Below, in pieces: positions 54,754-64,000 of a DNA stretch of 64,000 bases (position 1 is its first letter; each line of letters starts with the position of its first letter). The notes beneath the pieces are model-generated. The model was given only the letters and a program-made list of their open reading frames with translations, was not told the DNA's origin and did no database searches. A program made the translations under genes and the position numbers. The DNA is from Albugo candida (Eukaryota > Oomycota > Peronosporomycetes > Albuginales), in contig JBDOQK010000019.1 of the NCBI GenBank assembly GCA_040437565.1, positions 434,001 through 498,000 of the forward strand, written 5' to 3'.

Positions 54754-57700
54754 AAATAACTAGCTCCGCTGTTCTTTTGTTCTACTTTGCTTGCTTATAC
54801 ACTGTAAGTCATCGCTTGTCAAGAATCATCTTATGTTAAAAAGTCAAGAATCATCTGCATTGTTAGGAAGAATCTTTTTCGATGTGAAAAATGACGATTC
54901 TTTGTGTATAGCTTTTCAGCCAGGATGAGATTTCATAGCCAGGACACATGGGCATAAGCTTTATACGAAACCGAATTGAGCTGGGAGACATTTTAAGGAT
55001 TTTACATCCACTACATTATAATCATTTAAGGTTTGTCTGATTATATACCTTTCGCGTCTTCTCTCGTAAAAAATAGCTCCATTTTGTGCAGGAATGGTGG
55101 TAAGCGATCGAGCAGAAGAGTACTTTATCGTCAAGTTGTAACTCGAATCTGGATTCTACTAAAGGAGAAGAGTAGCCTGGCCAAAATAAATGAGGAATGG
55201 TAAGGCTAACCAATCACCCTACTTCCAGCCAGCAAGAGCGTGAATTTTATAATACCTCGCTATCGTCAAAGATTGATGCGGGACAGTTCCTCAATTGGTC
55301 GACTGTGATACTATCGGGTGCGTTATCATGTCTCGCGCTCCAAGAACCATGTTCCATATCGAAACCAAGTGATACATTTTTTCCTCAATAAAGTTTTCGG
55401 ATGATGTTTGAAAAAGAACGTAGGGCAAGTACCACATCATGGAAAGCTTGTGTAATTCGTCGAGAAGCACCAATTCATGCGTGTACGTATTCGTCCAATT
55501 TTGGCGACGAGCTACTTGCTTTTCTATTGATCTTTTTCGAAGCCTTCCTACCTTTCTCGTAAACTTCATCCCGTGCATCTAGTGTGTCACCATCCATAAG
55601 CGATGATATTCGGGCTAACATCAACTTGCATCGCTCACCTGACTGCAATTAGACCATCCACAACGTATTCATAATTGTATCCTGTCTCGAGGCTCATTTT
55701 TTGCGCGCTTGGATGCCAACGTCGCATCAAACCTTTTTAATATGAAAGGCCTTCTCGACTTCTTTTACGCCTTCTTGAACGCTAAGAGTATGCCCGACCG
55801 CGTCTTATGAAGCAGAATGAGGTATCATTTTTGGAAGCATTCTGTGCAACGATGCGTTGTAATAGCCTCTGGATTCAGCACCACATTGACCATTGGTTAT
55901 GAGTTGATACCGCGTGCGATGCGTGATTTACTGGTATGCACGTGGGATTCAAAGTGGATAACGACCACCTCTAGATGACTGGAAGTGGTCAAACAATACT
56001 TCGAATGATATTTAAGGCTTTACTTGGCTCAGCCCAAAAATTATGGCATCTCTCAATATTCATTTACTCAGTAGATAAAACGTGGCACCCTAAATTCAAG
56101 AAAATGCTTGATGTACGCTTTGCTGGTCAAGCTTGTGAATTGATCAAATATCAACTAGGAAGGGAGCAAGACCTAAGAATATAGGGCCAAAACATTTCTC
56201 CCCTTGTGTATCAGTACATGGTGGAAATAAATGGACGGAAAGAAGATATTCTTGATGCTGCTTAAAGTCTAGCATTGCGTCAAAGAAGATTGAAAGAGGG
56301 CTGACTGCAGCATAATATAGTAATGTGGTTGACTCTGAGAACACCTTCAAGCCAACCATGCATGAGGCAAGGATGATCGGAAATGAAGCTTTTGCGCATT
56401 CAGTTCACACTCGCAGTTTAGGAAATGCACATAGAAGACTTGAAACAAGTAATTCTTTTAATATGGTCATTTAGGTTTGCTAGAGAAACGCCTTTTCTAG
56501 ATGTTGTAGTGCGGCTACTTGGTACTATCAAACCTTGTGTGATATGAAACTCGGTTGCTTCCGTGTCCCGATCAACCTTCCGCTCAATCTTGTGAATGAT
56601 CGCGGTTTGCAAGATATTTTGTAAACGATCAATTACAGAGTATATGTGCATTTGTAGCAAGAATCGACAAAAGGAATTCATATGCCACATCCAATTTAAC
56701 TGTCACTGGAAACTAGATGCGTGAATCCAGAACAATAAAGCAGTTCTGGCTCTTCTCTTCCTCTAAATTGATCATTCTGTCACCACCCCAGCCCACTTTG
56801 ATGCAGCACAACGGATGTGCGAGATGCAAACGCCAAAGAATGCTAGACGTAGCTGCAGTCCTAGCTGTGGGAGTCAACGGATGCACATATGGACGGAACG
56901 TTCTCAGTTGAGACCATTGGAACCGAGACGGGCCCGTTTATTTGATTATCCTCAAGTTCTCAGACGCGGAAGTGTGTACTGTCGTATATCCTATGACATC
57001 AACAAAATGCTCCACCGAATATTTAATAAACAAGTGAAGGTGCGACGAAGCCGTGCGATGAACCCGCTATCTCCATACTTGTCGAAATGGAGCTTGTAAG
57101 AGCTTTGTGAAGTATTGAGGTGAAGAAAGCAATTCCTCTATCAAATTGCAGCATTATAAGGTCGGTGTGGAGCAGCCTCTCAGATGGTCTCAAGGCCCAT
57201 TTAACCAATATTTGGTCTGCAGACCGCGAGTGGCACGTATCCTTCGCTTTTATTTTGAGCATGTCGAGAAGACTAATCCATGCACTTTGATGATGGGAGA
57301 CATTATGTAGACGTGGATGTCGAATCGGCATTTTGCAGACCAATCAGGAAAAATCTTCTTTTGCTAGCTCTGGTCCTACAATGCAAAATATAAGCACCGA
57401 AGCACTCGAATAGGTGTACTCTAGTCCCAAATCTGACGATCTATATTTTTCTTTTGCGTCTGTCTAAACATTGGAGACTTACAACGAACTTCTTGGATTA
57501 GTTAATGGCTTCAATCTGAGTTGTAAAAGCGTCGTAACATAAAATGATTACACATTATGCAAGAAAGAAGAGTTTTATTTGCATGTACAGCTTCAGATGA
57601 CTTTTTCAGTACTTCTTACTACTTTTGAGTTCAACCAGATACCGATATGTGGTACCGATTCATGAATAGGACGAGCTTTTAAAGATTTAGTACAATTATG

Positions 57701-58068
57701 TTTGAACTGGATGCTTGAGCTCGGCAATGCTGGAGTGCTGCTGTTCACTTGAATGTACTTAATTCAGAATACACTTAAGCAATGCAAGTAGAATATTTTC
57801 GATATAGGGGCAAAGCTCTTCCAGAAGGGAACAATGCGTACCTGGTGGTCGTGCATTGTGGGATACACAGTGTTTGGACGTTACGGGAGGTAGCTGCTTT
57901 TAGGGATTGTGATGGTATGGTACTCGTTTGGGAATAATTGTCATAAAGAACCATGTTGCTCAACACTTTCCAGCTATGGTAGCCCAGACTAGGTGAGCCT
58001 CCGTGTGTCCATAAAGTTGACATCCTCCTGCGCCATCAAGATTGAGCCACTGTTTTTCCGAGGAGATC
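54754..58068. other. Gene-poor, decayed stretch
   Basis: Only short frames occur on both strands and they change frame often. Fragments that look formerly coding include minus-strand LLDELHKLSMMWYLPYVLFQ (55400-55460), plus-strand LLGSAQKLWHLSIFIYSVDK (56025-56085), minus-strand RLQNILQTAIIHKIERKVDR (about 56570-56640) and plus-strand CARCKRQRMLDVAAVLAVGV (56814-56873). None could be extended into a gene with plausible splice sites. I see no terminal repeats marking one insertion, so these may be relics of several host genes or transposons. Confidence 0.5.
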
Positions 58069-59608
58069 ACAGTCTTCCTTCTAATCCGATACTTGTCGTA
58101 CCTCTAGAATCATGCTAAATAGTCTGCTTTACGCCCGTCTTTTGACCCTCCGTTCTTATACTTCAAAAGGAACCACTGAAGCAGATGTCGTCCTCGCACC
58201 AGCAACATATTCTTCCTGTTCTTGAGGGTTTTTGATTTCTAGAATATTGCGTTGAGACCATGCTGGAGCTATATCGGCATCTTGTCGAGCATAAAATATA
58301 GCCCAACGCGTAAAGAATGCGTAATACTCCATTTTAAAGCATCAAGAAGCTCTGGGTCTCCTAATGTGTGCTGCAAAACGCGGTGAAACGTCCCAATCTT
58401 CTTGAGCGCATTGCGTGGCTTCATTCAGTGCATCAGAAGACAAGCGTTTTCATTTTATCCATTTCATTCAAGTCTTCACGCTTAAGCAAAAGGAGCCACA
58501 AATCTGAGAGCGCCAGCCTGAACTGCACTAATACACCTATTCGCAAGCTCGCTGCATGTTTGTTGCGCTACAAAAAATCGAAGTGAGCGCAGAAATATTT
58601 CTTAAACTTTCTCCCAATCTGCTGAGCAGGTTGGAAAACCAATCGCTTACAGGTACGTACATCATTTGTAGCTATAAGGGCCAGTCTTCTTGATAGGGAC
58701 AAATAGCAGAATATATGCCAAAGAAATGTTGACTACAGAGGCGCAGATTGGAGAAAGGTCGAGAAGGTATGTCGCCATCATAAGAAGCGGCGCTGATGCT
58801 CGAAATCGTACTCATCTTATATCTGACGTGGAAGTAGGCTTGTTGCTGATATTTCTGGCATATAAGCCGTGGTAGACGTCACCAAATGATTTACTTGCTT
58901 TTGATACATGCCAACTCAGAACAATAGTAACGCATACTCTCATCTCATTCGTTGCAGCCCAAGTATCAGATAATGCAAAGTAATTTGGACCCGAGAATTG
59001 CATGGATTAGATCAGTAAATGAGATACAAAGAAAAGCAATATTAATTGTGATCGAGCGATTGCTATACATTTGATTAAGGTGAAGATAAATAGGCTTCGT
59101 GCTCGATTTTTTTATATTTGATTTGGCCTCCTGCTTGATTCATTTTGCTACTTGTCGTTCTTGCTCAAATGATTTTATACTTGACATTGAATTAGATTTT
59201 AGCGTGAATCGGAGCTTATTTGAATTACGAAGGTGTCGTTCTTTTCATCGGCCGAAATAAGTGCTGTTCCGTGCAGCCGTGTTGATATGATAATATATCT
59301 AGCGCAAACAGACTAAAAGATCGATGTGAGGGTGCCGACTGATACACGTTCAATGTCTTGATGCTTTTCCAAAGATTTTCTACTGCAGCTTTTCTACTGA
59401 TGTGCAGTGACGCACTATAATAAAGAGATATCATATTTAAATCTTACTGCACGCTTTCGCGATGCCTAGCACATCATTTCTATCTCTTCTTTAAAATTAT
59501 AAGATCGGTACGCCATTAGCGATAATACGCGCAATTTCAGGTACGTCATGTTTGATGTATACACGACGTACTCTTTCGATTCTTGTTTGATCCCCGAATG
59601 TACTACGA
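58069..59608. repeat. 1540-base direct repeat, copy 1 (identical to 59709-61248)
   Basis: Every frame recurs with an offset of 1640 bases and identical translation, and copy 1 ends exactly at the N gap 59609-59708. It is read as a contig overlap. Confidence 0.92.
58173..59003 (-). CDS. Multi-exon unrecognised gene (first displayed copy)
   Basis: No single long frame exists, but the minus strand carries a chain of short open pieces with GT-AG borders: ATG 59003 MQFSGPNYFALSDTWAATNE; a piece with VNHLVTSTTAYMPEISATSL; SYDGDIPSRPFSNLRLCSQH; after TTTTTTGTAG, TCSELANRCISAVQAGALRF; then DALNEATQCAQEDWDVSPRF; and the last exon YYAFFTRWAIFYARQDADIA to ARTTSASVVPFEV, closing with TAA at 58173. The last exon is the most convincing part. 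The family is unknown. The same gene appears again at 59813-60643 because of the contig overlap. Confidence 0.4.
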
Positions 59609-59708
59609 NNNNNNNNNNNNNNNNNNNNNNNNNNNNNNNNNNNNNNNNNNNNNNNNNNNNNNNNNNNNNNNNNNNNNNNNNNNNNNNNNNNNNNNNNNNN
59701 NNNNNNNN

Positions 59709-61248
59709 ACAGTCTTCCTTCTAATCCGATACTTGTCGTACCTCTAGAATCATGCTAAATAGTCTGCTTTACGCCCGTCTTTTGACCCTCCGTTCTTATA
59801 CTTCAAAAGGAACCACTGAAGCAGATGTCGTCCTCGCACCAGCAACATATTCTTCCTGTTCTTGAGGGTTTTTGATTTCTAGAATATTGCGTTGAGACCA
59901 TGCTGGAGCTATATCGGCATCTTGTCGAGCATAAAATATAGCCCAACGCGTAAAGAATGCGTAATACTCCATTTTAAAGCATCAAGAAGCTCTGGGTCTC
60001 CTAATGTGTGCTGCAAAACGCGGTGAAACGTCCCAATCTTCTTGAGCGCATTGCGTGGCTTCATTCAGTGCATCAGAAGACAAGCGTTTTCATTTTATCC
60101 ATTTCATTCAAGTCTTCACGCTTAAGCAAAAGGAGCCACAAATCTGAGAGCGCCAGCCTGAACTGCACTAATACACCTATTCGCAAGCTCGCTGCATGTT
60201 TGTTGCGCTACAAAAAATCGAAGTGAGCGCAGAAATATTTCTTAAACTTTCTCCCAATCTGCTGAGCAGGTTGGAAAACCAATCGCTTACAGGTACGTAC
60301 ATCATTTGTAGCTATAAGGGCCAGTCTTCTTGATAGGGACAAATAGCAGAATATATGCCAAAGAAATGTTGACTACAGAGGCGCAGATTGGAGAAAGGTC
60401 GAGAAGGTATGTCGCCATCATAAGAAGCGGCGCTGATGCTCGAAATCGTACTCATCTTATATCTGACGTGGAAGTAGGCTTGTTGCTGATATTTCTGGCA
60501 TATAAGCCGTGGTAGACGTCACCAAATGATTTACTTGCTTTTGATACATGCCAACTCAGAACAATAGTAACGCATACTCTCATCTCATTCGTTGCAGCCC
60601 AAGTATCAGATAATGCAAAGTAATTTGGACCCGAGAATTGCATGGATTAGATCAGTAAATGAGATACAAAGAAAAGCAATATTAATTGTGATCGAGCGAT
60701 TGCTATACATTTGATTAAGGTGAAGATAAATAGGCTTCGTGCTCGATTTTTTTATATTTGATTTGGCCTCCTGCTTGATTCATTTTGCTACTTGTCGTTC
60801 TTGCTCAAATGATTTTATACTTGACATTGAATTAGATTTTAGCGTGAATCGGAGCTTATTTGAATTACGAAGGTGTCGTTCTTTTCATCGGCCGAAATAA
60901 GTGCTGTTCCGTGCAGCCGTGTTGATATGATAATATATCTAGCGCAAACAGACTAAAAGATCGATGTGAGGGTGCCGACTGATACACGTTCAATGTCTTG
61001 ATGCTTTTCCAAAGATTTTCTACTGCAGCTTTTCTACTGATGTGCAGTGACGCACTATAATAAAGAGATATCATATTTAAATCTTACTGCACGCTTTCGC
61101 GATGCCTAGCACATCATTTCTATCTCTTCTTTAAAATTATAAGATCGGTACGCCATTAGCGATAATACGCGCAATTTCAGGTACGTCATGTTTGATGTAT
61201 ACACGACGTACTCTTTCGATTCTTGTTTGATCCCCGAATGTACTACGA
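59709..61248. repeat. 1540-base direct repeat, copy 2 (identical to 58069-59608)
   Basis: This copy continues without a break into 61249 onward and so is the better version of the locus. Confidence 0.92.
59813..60643 (-). CDS. Multi-exon unrecognised gene (second displayed copy)
   Basis: Identical to 58173-59003; see that entry for the exon pieces. Most likely the same gene. Confidence 0.4.
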
Positions 61249-62010
61249 AACTCTCAAACACAAAACGTAACTTACGATGATTCCTAATGGCTCCGAGATT
61301 TATTTATTTTACCCACTTGCCTTCCATTGTGAAATCAACCAGTCATCCTCCTTTGAAAGGTATTGTTTATCAATTCTGAAAATGCACAAAATGGAGTTTT
61401 CTTCTATTCGTACACGCACCGTGCAGCTCTATTTGTCTTCATTAAAGCTTCAAATACCAGTTCATGCCTACAATCCACGCTCATCGCGATTGTTAAGAAA
61501 TCGATGTGTTATGAGTGCTCGAGCACTGCATAAGTCGAAGCTTTGGTCCGATAAGCACAATTAAGGCATTCGATATCGTTTGTAGCAGTTCGCTAAATGC
61601 TTGAATATCGTTGTCGTTGATAGGGATTCGAACAAAAATCTCACACAATCCTTTGACACTAATTTGATTATTCATTTCCTTCTCCGTTATAACTTTAATT
61701 CGCCATACTTCACAGTTTCTTTCACCGGACTGCTCTTGTCTCTTTTTCGATAATTGTTGGAAATCTTGATTTCCAAACCGTAAAATTTCTTCGGCATCAA
61801 TCAACGCACGGCATTGAGCTGTTTCTCTTCGGGTACTTACGTATATGGGGTACCCCACACGGTGATTCAAACGGTGATAATTGATTTCAAGTAAATCTGA
61901 TACTCCAGTCTTGGTTTATTTAGTGAAAGCCATGTTTCCAGTAATGCGTATGCCGCTGCTTCTTCAATTGCCATCCGTCTCAGCACGGATCATTTGATAG
62001 ATTGTTATTA
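61249..62010 (-). CDS. Unrecognised spliced gene, first displayed copy
   Basis: Minus-strand pieces read RRMAIEEAAAYALLETWLSL followed by NKPRLEYQ (about 61990-61900). A possible short intron then leads to a long open stretch, 61898-61493, with EINYHRLNHRVGYPIYVSTR, LIDAEEILRFGNQDFQQLSK, VWRIKVITEKEMNNQISVKG and FSELLQTISNALIVLIGPKL. The two parts are in different frames and the join is not fixed. No family is recognised. The alternating helix-strand composition suggests a soluble globular protein. The stretch is repeated after the gap at 62494. Confidence 0.4.
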
Positions 62011-62393
62011 AACCACAATTGAAATAATCTTTTTTGCCTCCGGTTGGGTAGATTTTGAGCTACGCAACCTTATATCCTCAAAGACCCTACGAATATCTTG
62101 CATATACCGAAAAATCGCATTTATCCTTTGTGTGTGCGCTGGGTATTTTTTGCGTTACCTGCTACATTCACGTTCCTCAACAGCTTATTTTCTTTTGTAT
62201 TCCCTCATTAACATTCAGAATCAAACTAATTGGACTCCACTGCTTCATCTTACTCCAGCTAACTATGTTGCTGATTTTGATATTTCTTCGTAAACCATTT
62301 ACCAGTGCTGTTCGACTTTAAATGCCATTCCACAACCAAGCACGTGACATGAATGCTCTTAAATTTCATATGTGCTATCAAAAGTTTGAAAAT
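61521..62393. repeat. 873-base direct repeat, copy 1 (identical to 62494-63366)
   Basis: Frames recur with an offset of 973 bases, and copy 1 stops exactly at the N gap 62394-62493. Contig overlap. Confidence 0.92.
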
Positions 62394-62493
62394 NNNNNNN
62401 NNNNNNNNNNNNNNNNNNNNNNNNNNNNNNNNNNNNNNNNNNNNNNNNNNNNNNNNNNNNNNNNNNNNNNNNNNNNNNNNNNNNNNNNNNNNN

Positions 62494-63366
62494 GAGCACT
62501 GCATAAGTCGAAGCTTTGGTCCGATAAGCACAATTAAGGCATTCGATATCGTTTGTAGCAGTTCGCTAAATGCTTGAATATCGTTGTCGTTGATAGGGAT
62601 TCGAACAAAAATCTCACACAATCCTTTGACACTAATTTGATTATTCATTTCCTTCTCCGTTATAACTTTAATTCGCCATACTTCACAGTTTCTTTCACCG
62701 GACTGCTCTTGTCTCTTTTTCGATAATTGTTGGAAATCTTGATTTCCAAACCGTAAAATTTCTTCGGCATCAATCAACGCACGGCATTGAGCTGTTTCTC
62801 TTCGGGTACTTACGTATATGGGGTACCCCACACGGTGATTCAAACGGTGATAATTGATTTCAAGTAAATCTGATACTCCAGTCTTGGTTTATTTAGTGAA
62901 AGCCATGTTTCCAGTAATGCGTATGCCGCTGCTTCTTCAATTGCCATCCGTCTCAGCACGGATCATTTGATAGATTGTTATTAAACCACAATTGAAATAA
63001 TCTTTTTTGCCTCCGGTTGGGTAGATTTTGAGCTACGCAACCTTATATCCTCAAAGACCCTACGAATATCTTGCATATACCGAAAAATCGCATTTATCCT
63101 TTGTGTGTGCGCTGGGTATTTTTTGCGTTACCTGCTACATTCACGTTCCTCAACAGCTTATTTTCTTTTGTATTCCCTCATTAACATTCAGAATCAAACT
63201 AATTGGACTCCACTGCTTCATCTTACTCCAGCTAACTATGTTGCTGATTTTGATATTTCTTCGTAAACCATTTACCAGTGCTGTTCGACTTTAAATGCCA
63301 TTCCACAACCAAGCACGTGACATGAATGCTCTTAAATTTCATATGTGCTATCAAAAGTTTGAAAAT
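62494..63366. repeat. 873-base direct repeat, copy 2 (identical to 61521-62393)
   Basis: This copy carries the second display of the unrecognised minus-strand gene (62494-62983) and then runs on into unique sequence. Confidence 0.92.
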
Positions 63367-63467
63367 AAACAGATTTTACACACATCGTTTGCAATCACTT
63401 ATCCCTTCTTCTATACTTCTCTCCAAATACCGTATTGAAGAAAACGCAATATACTTTTTCATTGTAT

Positions 63468-64000
63468 TTAACTCCACGCCATGATCGTTGCATTTTCGCC
63501 AATGATATATCTTTCGCCATATACGGGAGCATCATTCAGCCACAAGATCAGCCCTTCAACATGTAGCGGTTCGATCATACGTTTAGCCACCTGCTGAGTG
63601 GAAGCCATTGCGTTTGTGATCTCCGGATTGCCCTGCTTACAATACAAAGACCATTGATCCCATATAAAAAAAATCTCTACGACAATCATCCGGTCATCCA
63701 AGTGTACTTGATCATAAAGCATGAGTAAGTCGAATGGATAATAACATATTTCATTCCAGGTGAGTAAGGACGACCTCCAAGTGCTGCAAATTTACAGTAG
63801 AATCCGCGAAATAAGCCTGGTCTTTAATGCAAAGTTCGATTCGGCTACCGCGCCTGCTTGTCGAGCGTTTCGTAATTTCTGACAAGTAAATCTAATTTTT
63901 TTTTCTCTTCAGCTGTCCATTCGTTTCTTTTAGCGTGATTAATACATAACCCTTCTCATCGCTACTGAGATCACCAATGTCGCCAGGAAGTTTACTTTTA
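63468..64000 (-). CDS. Unrecognised spliced gene, 5' end outside window
   Basis: The terminal exon reads LLMLYDQVHLDDRMIVVEIF, KQGNPEITNAMASTQQVAKR and GLILWLNDAPVYGERYIIGE, closing with TAA at 63468-63470. An intron with acceptor TTTGCAG at about 63795 can join it in phase to an upstream exon reading NEWTAEEKKKLDLLVRNYET, which resembles the first helix of a SANT/Myb domain. The alternative frame there (KLPGDIGDLSSDEKGYVLIT) is also plausible. The start lies beyond 64000. No family is named. Confidence 0.4.

Overview
The window looks like nuclear DNA of an oomycete (stramenopile), most like a compact Albugo-type genome. This is inferred from gene content and architecture. Genes sit close together and many are cut by very short GT-AG introns (about 30-65 bases). 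Others are long and intronless. The families are eukaryotic and oomycete-typical: a degenerate FYVE finger next to a formin, a TOM1-like 7TM protein, a C2-TBC Rab-GAP, an N-anchored HisC, axonemal dynein and cilium-type proteins. No bacterial operons, CRISPR arrays or rRNA genes were seen. Thirteen placeholder gaps of exactly 100 N interrupt the window. Six of them are flanked by identical sequence that ends at the gap, so these 'duplications' are most likely unmerged contig overlaps.

Layout. 0-6 kb: C2-TBC Rab-GAP (minus) divergent from a TOM1/THH1-like 7TM gene (plus), shown twice because of the first overlap. 6-9.4 kb: HisC-type aminotransferase and a NYN-domain nuclease-like gene, both minus. 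9.5-14.6 kb: FYVE-like finger gene reading into a formin (FH2) gene, probably one transcript. 14.9-15.3 kb: histone H2B with three evenly spaced CCAAT boxes. 15.5-20.3 kb: PX-domain protein and syndetin/VPS50, both minus, both endosome-related. 21.3-22.1 kb: multi-pass membrane protein.

22.4-34.2 kb is an accessory, repeat-rich island. It holds a coiled-coil gene with a 42-base internal repeat and a 101-base minisatellite whose unit resembles the gene's own coding end. A decayed second copy of the unit carries an LTR-element fossil with a 5-bp target duplication and, beside it, a Mutator-like MITE with a 9-bp target duplication. A tRNA-derived SINE with 15-bp target duplications lies just before the start codon of an RCC1-repeat gene. 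Ordinary genes in the island are a membrane-anchored glutaredoxin, a CFAP96-like fragment and the RCC1 protein.

34.9-54.8 kb is dense and ordinary: a dynein heavy chain reduced to its tail, a core-1 type GT31 galactosyltransferase, a small LRR protein, a roughly 1,575-residue armadillo protein, a G-protein alpha subunit, a PPP4R4-like HEAT protein and a large FxFxPxI-repeat protein. From 54.8 kb to the end coding density falls. There is a stretch of decayed DNA, then small multi-intron minus-strand genes lying in two contig-overlap blocks. Several genes fit membrane traffic and cytoskeleton (TBC, PX, VPS50, FYVE/formin, G alpha) and several fit zoospore flagella (dynein tail, CFAP96-like, possibly the FxFxPxI protein).
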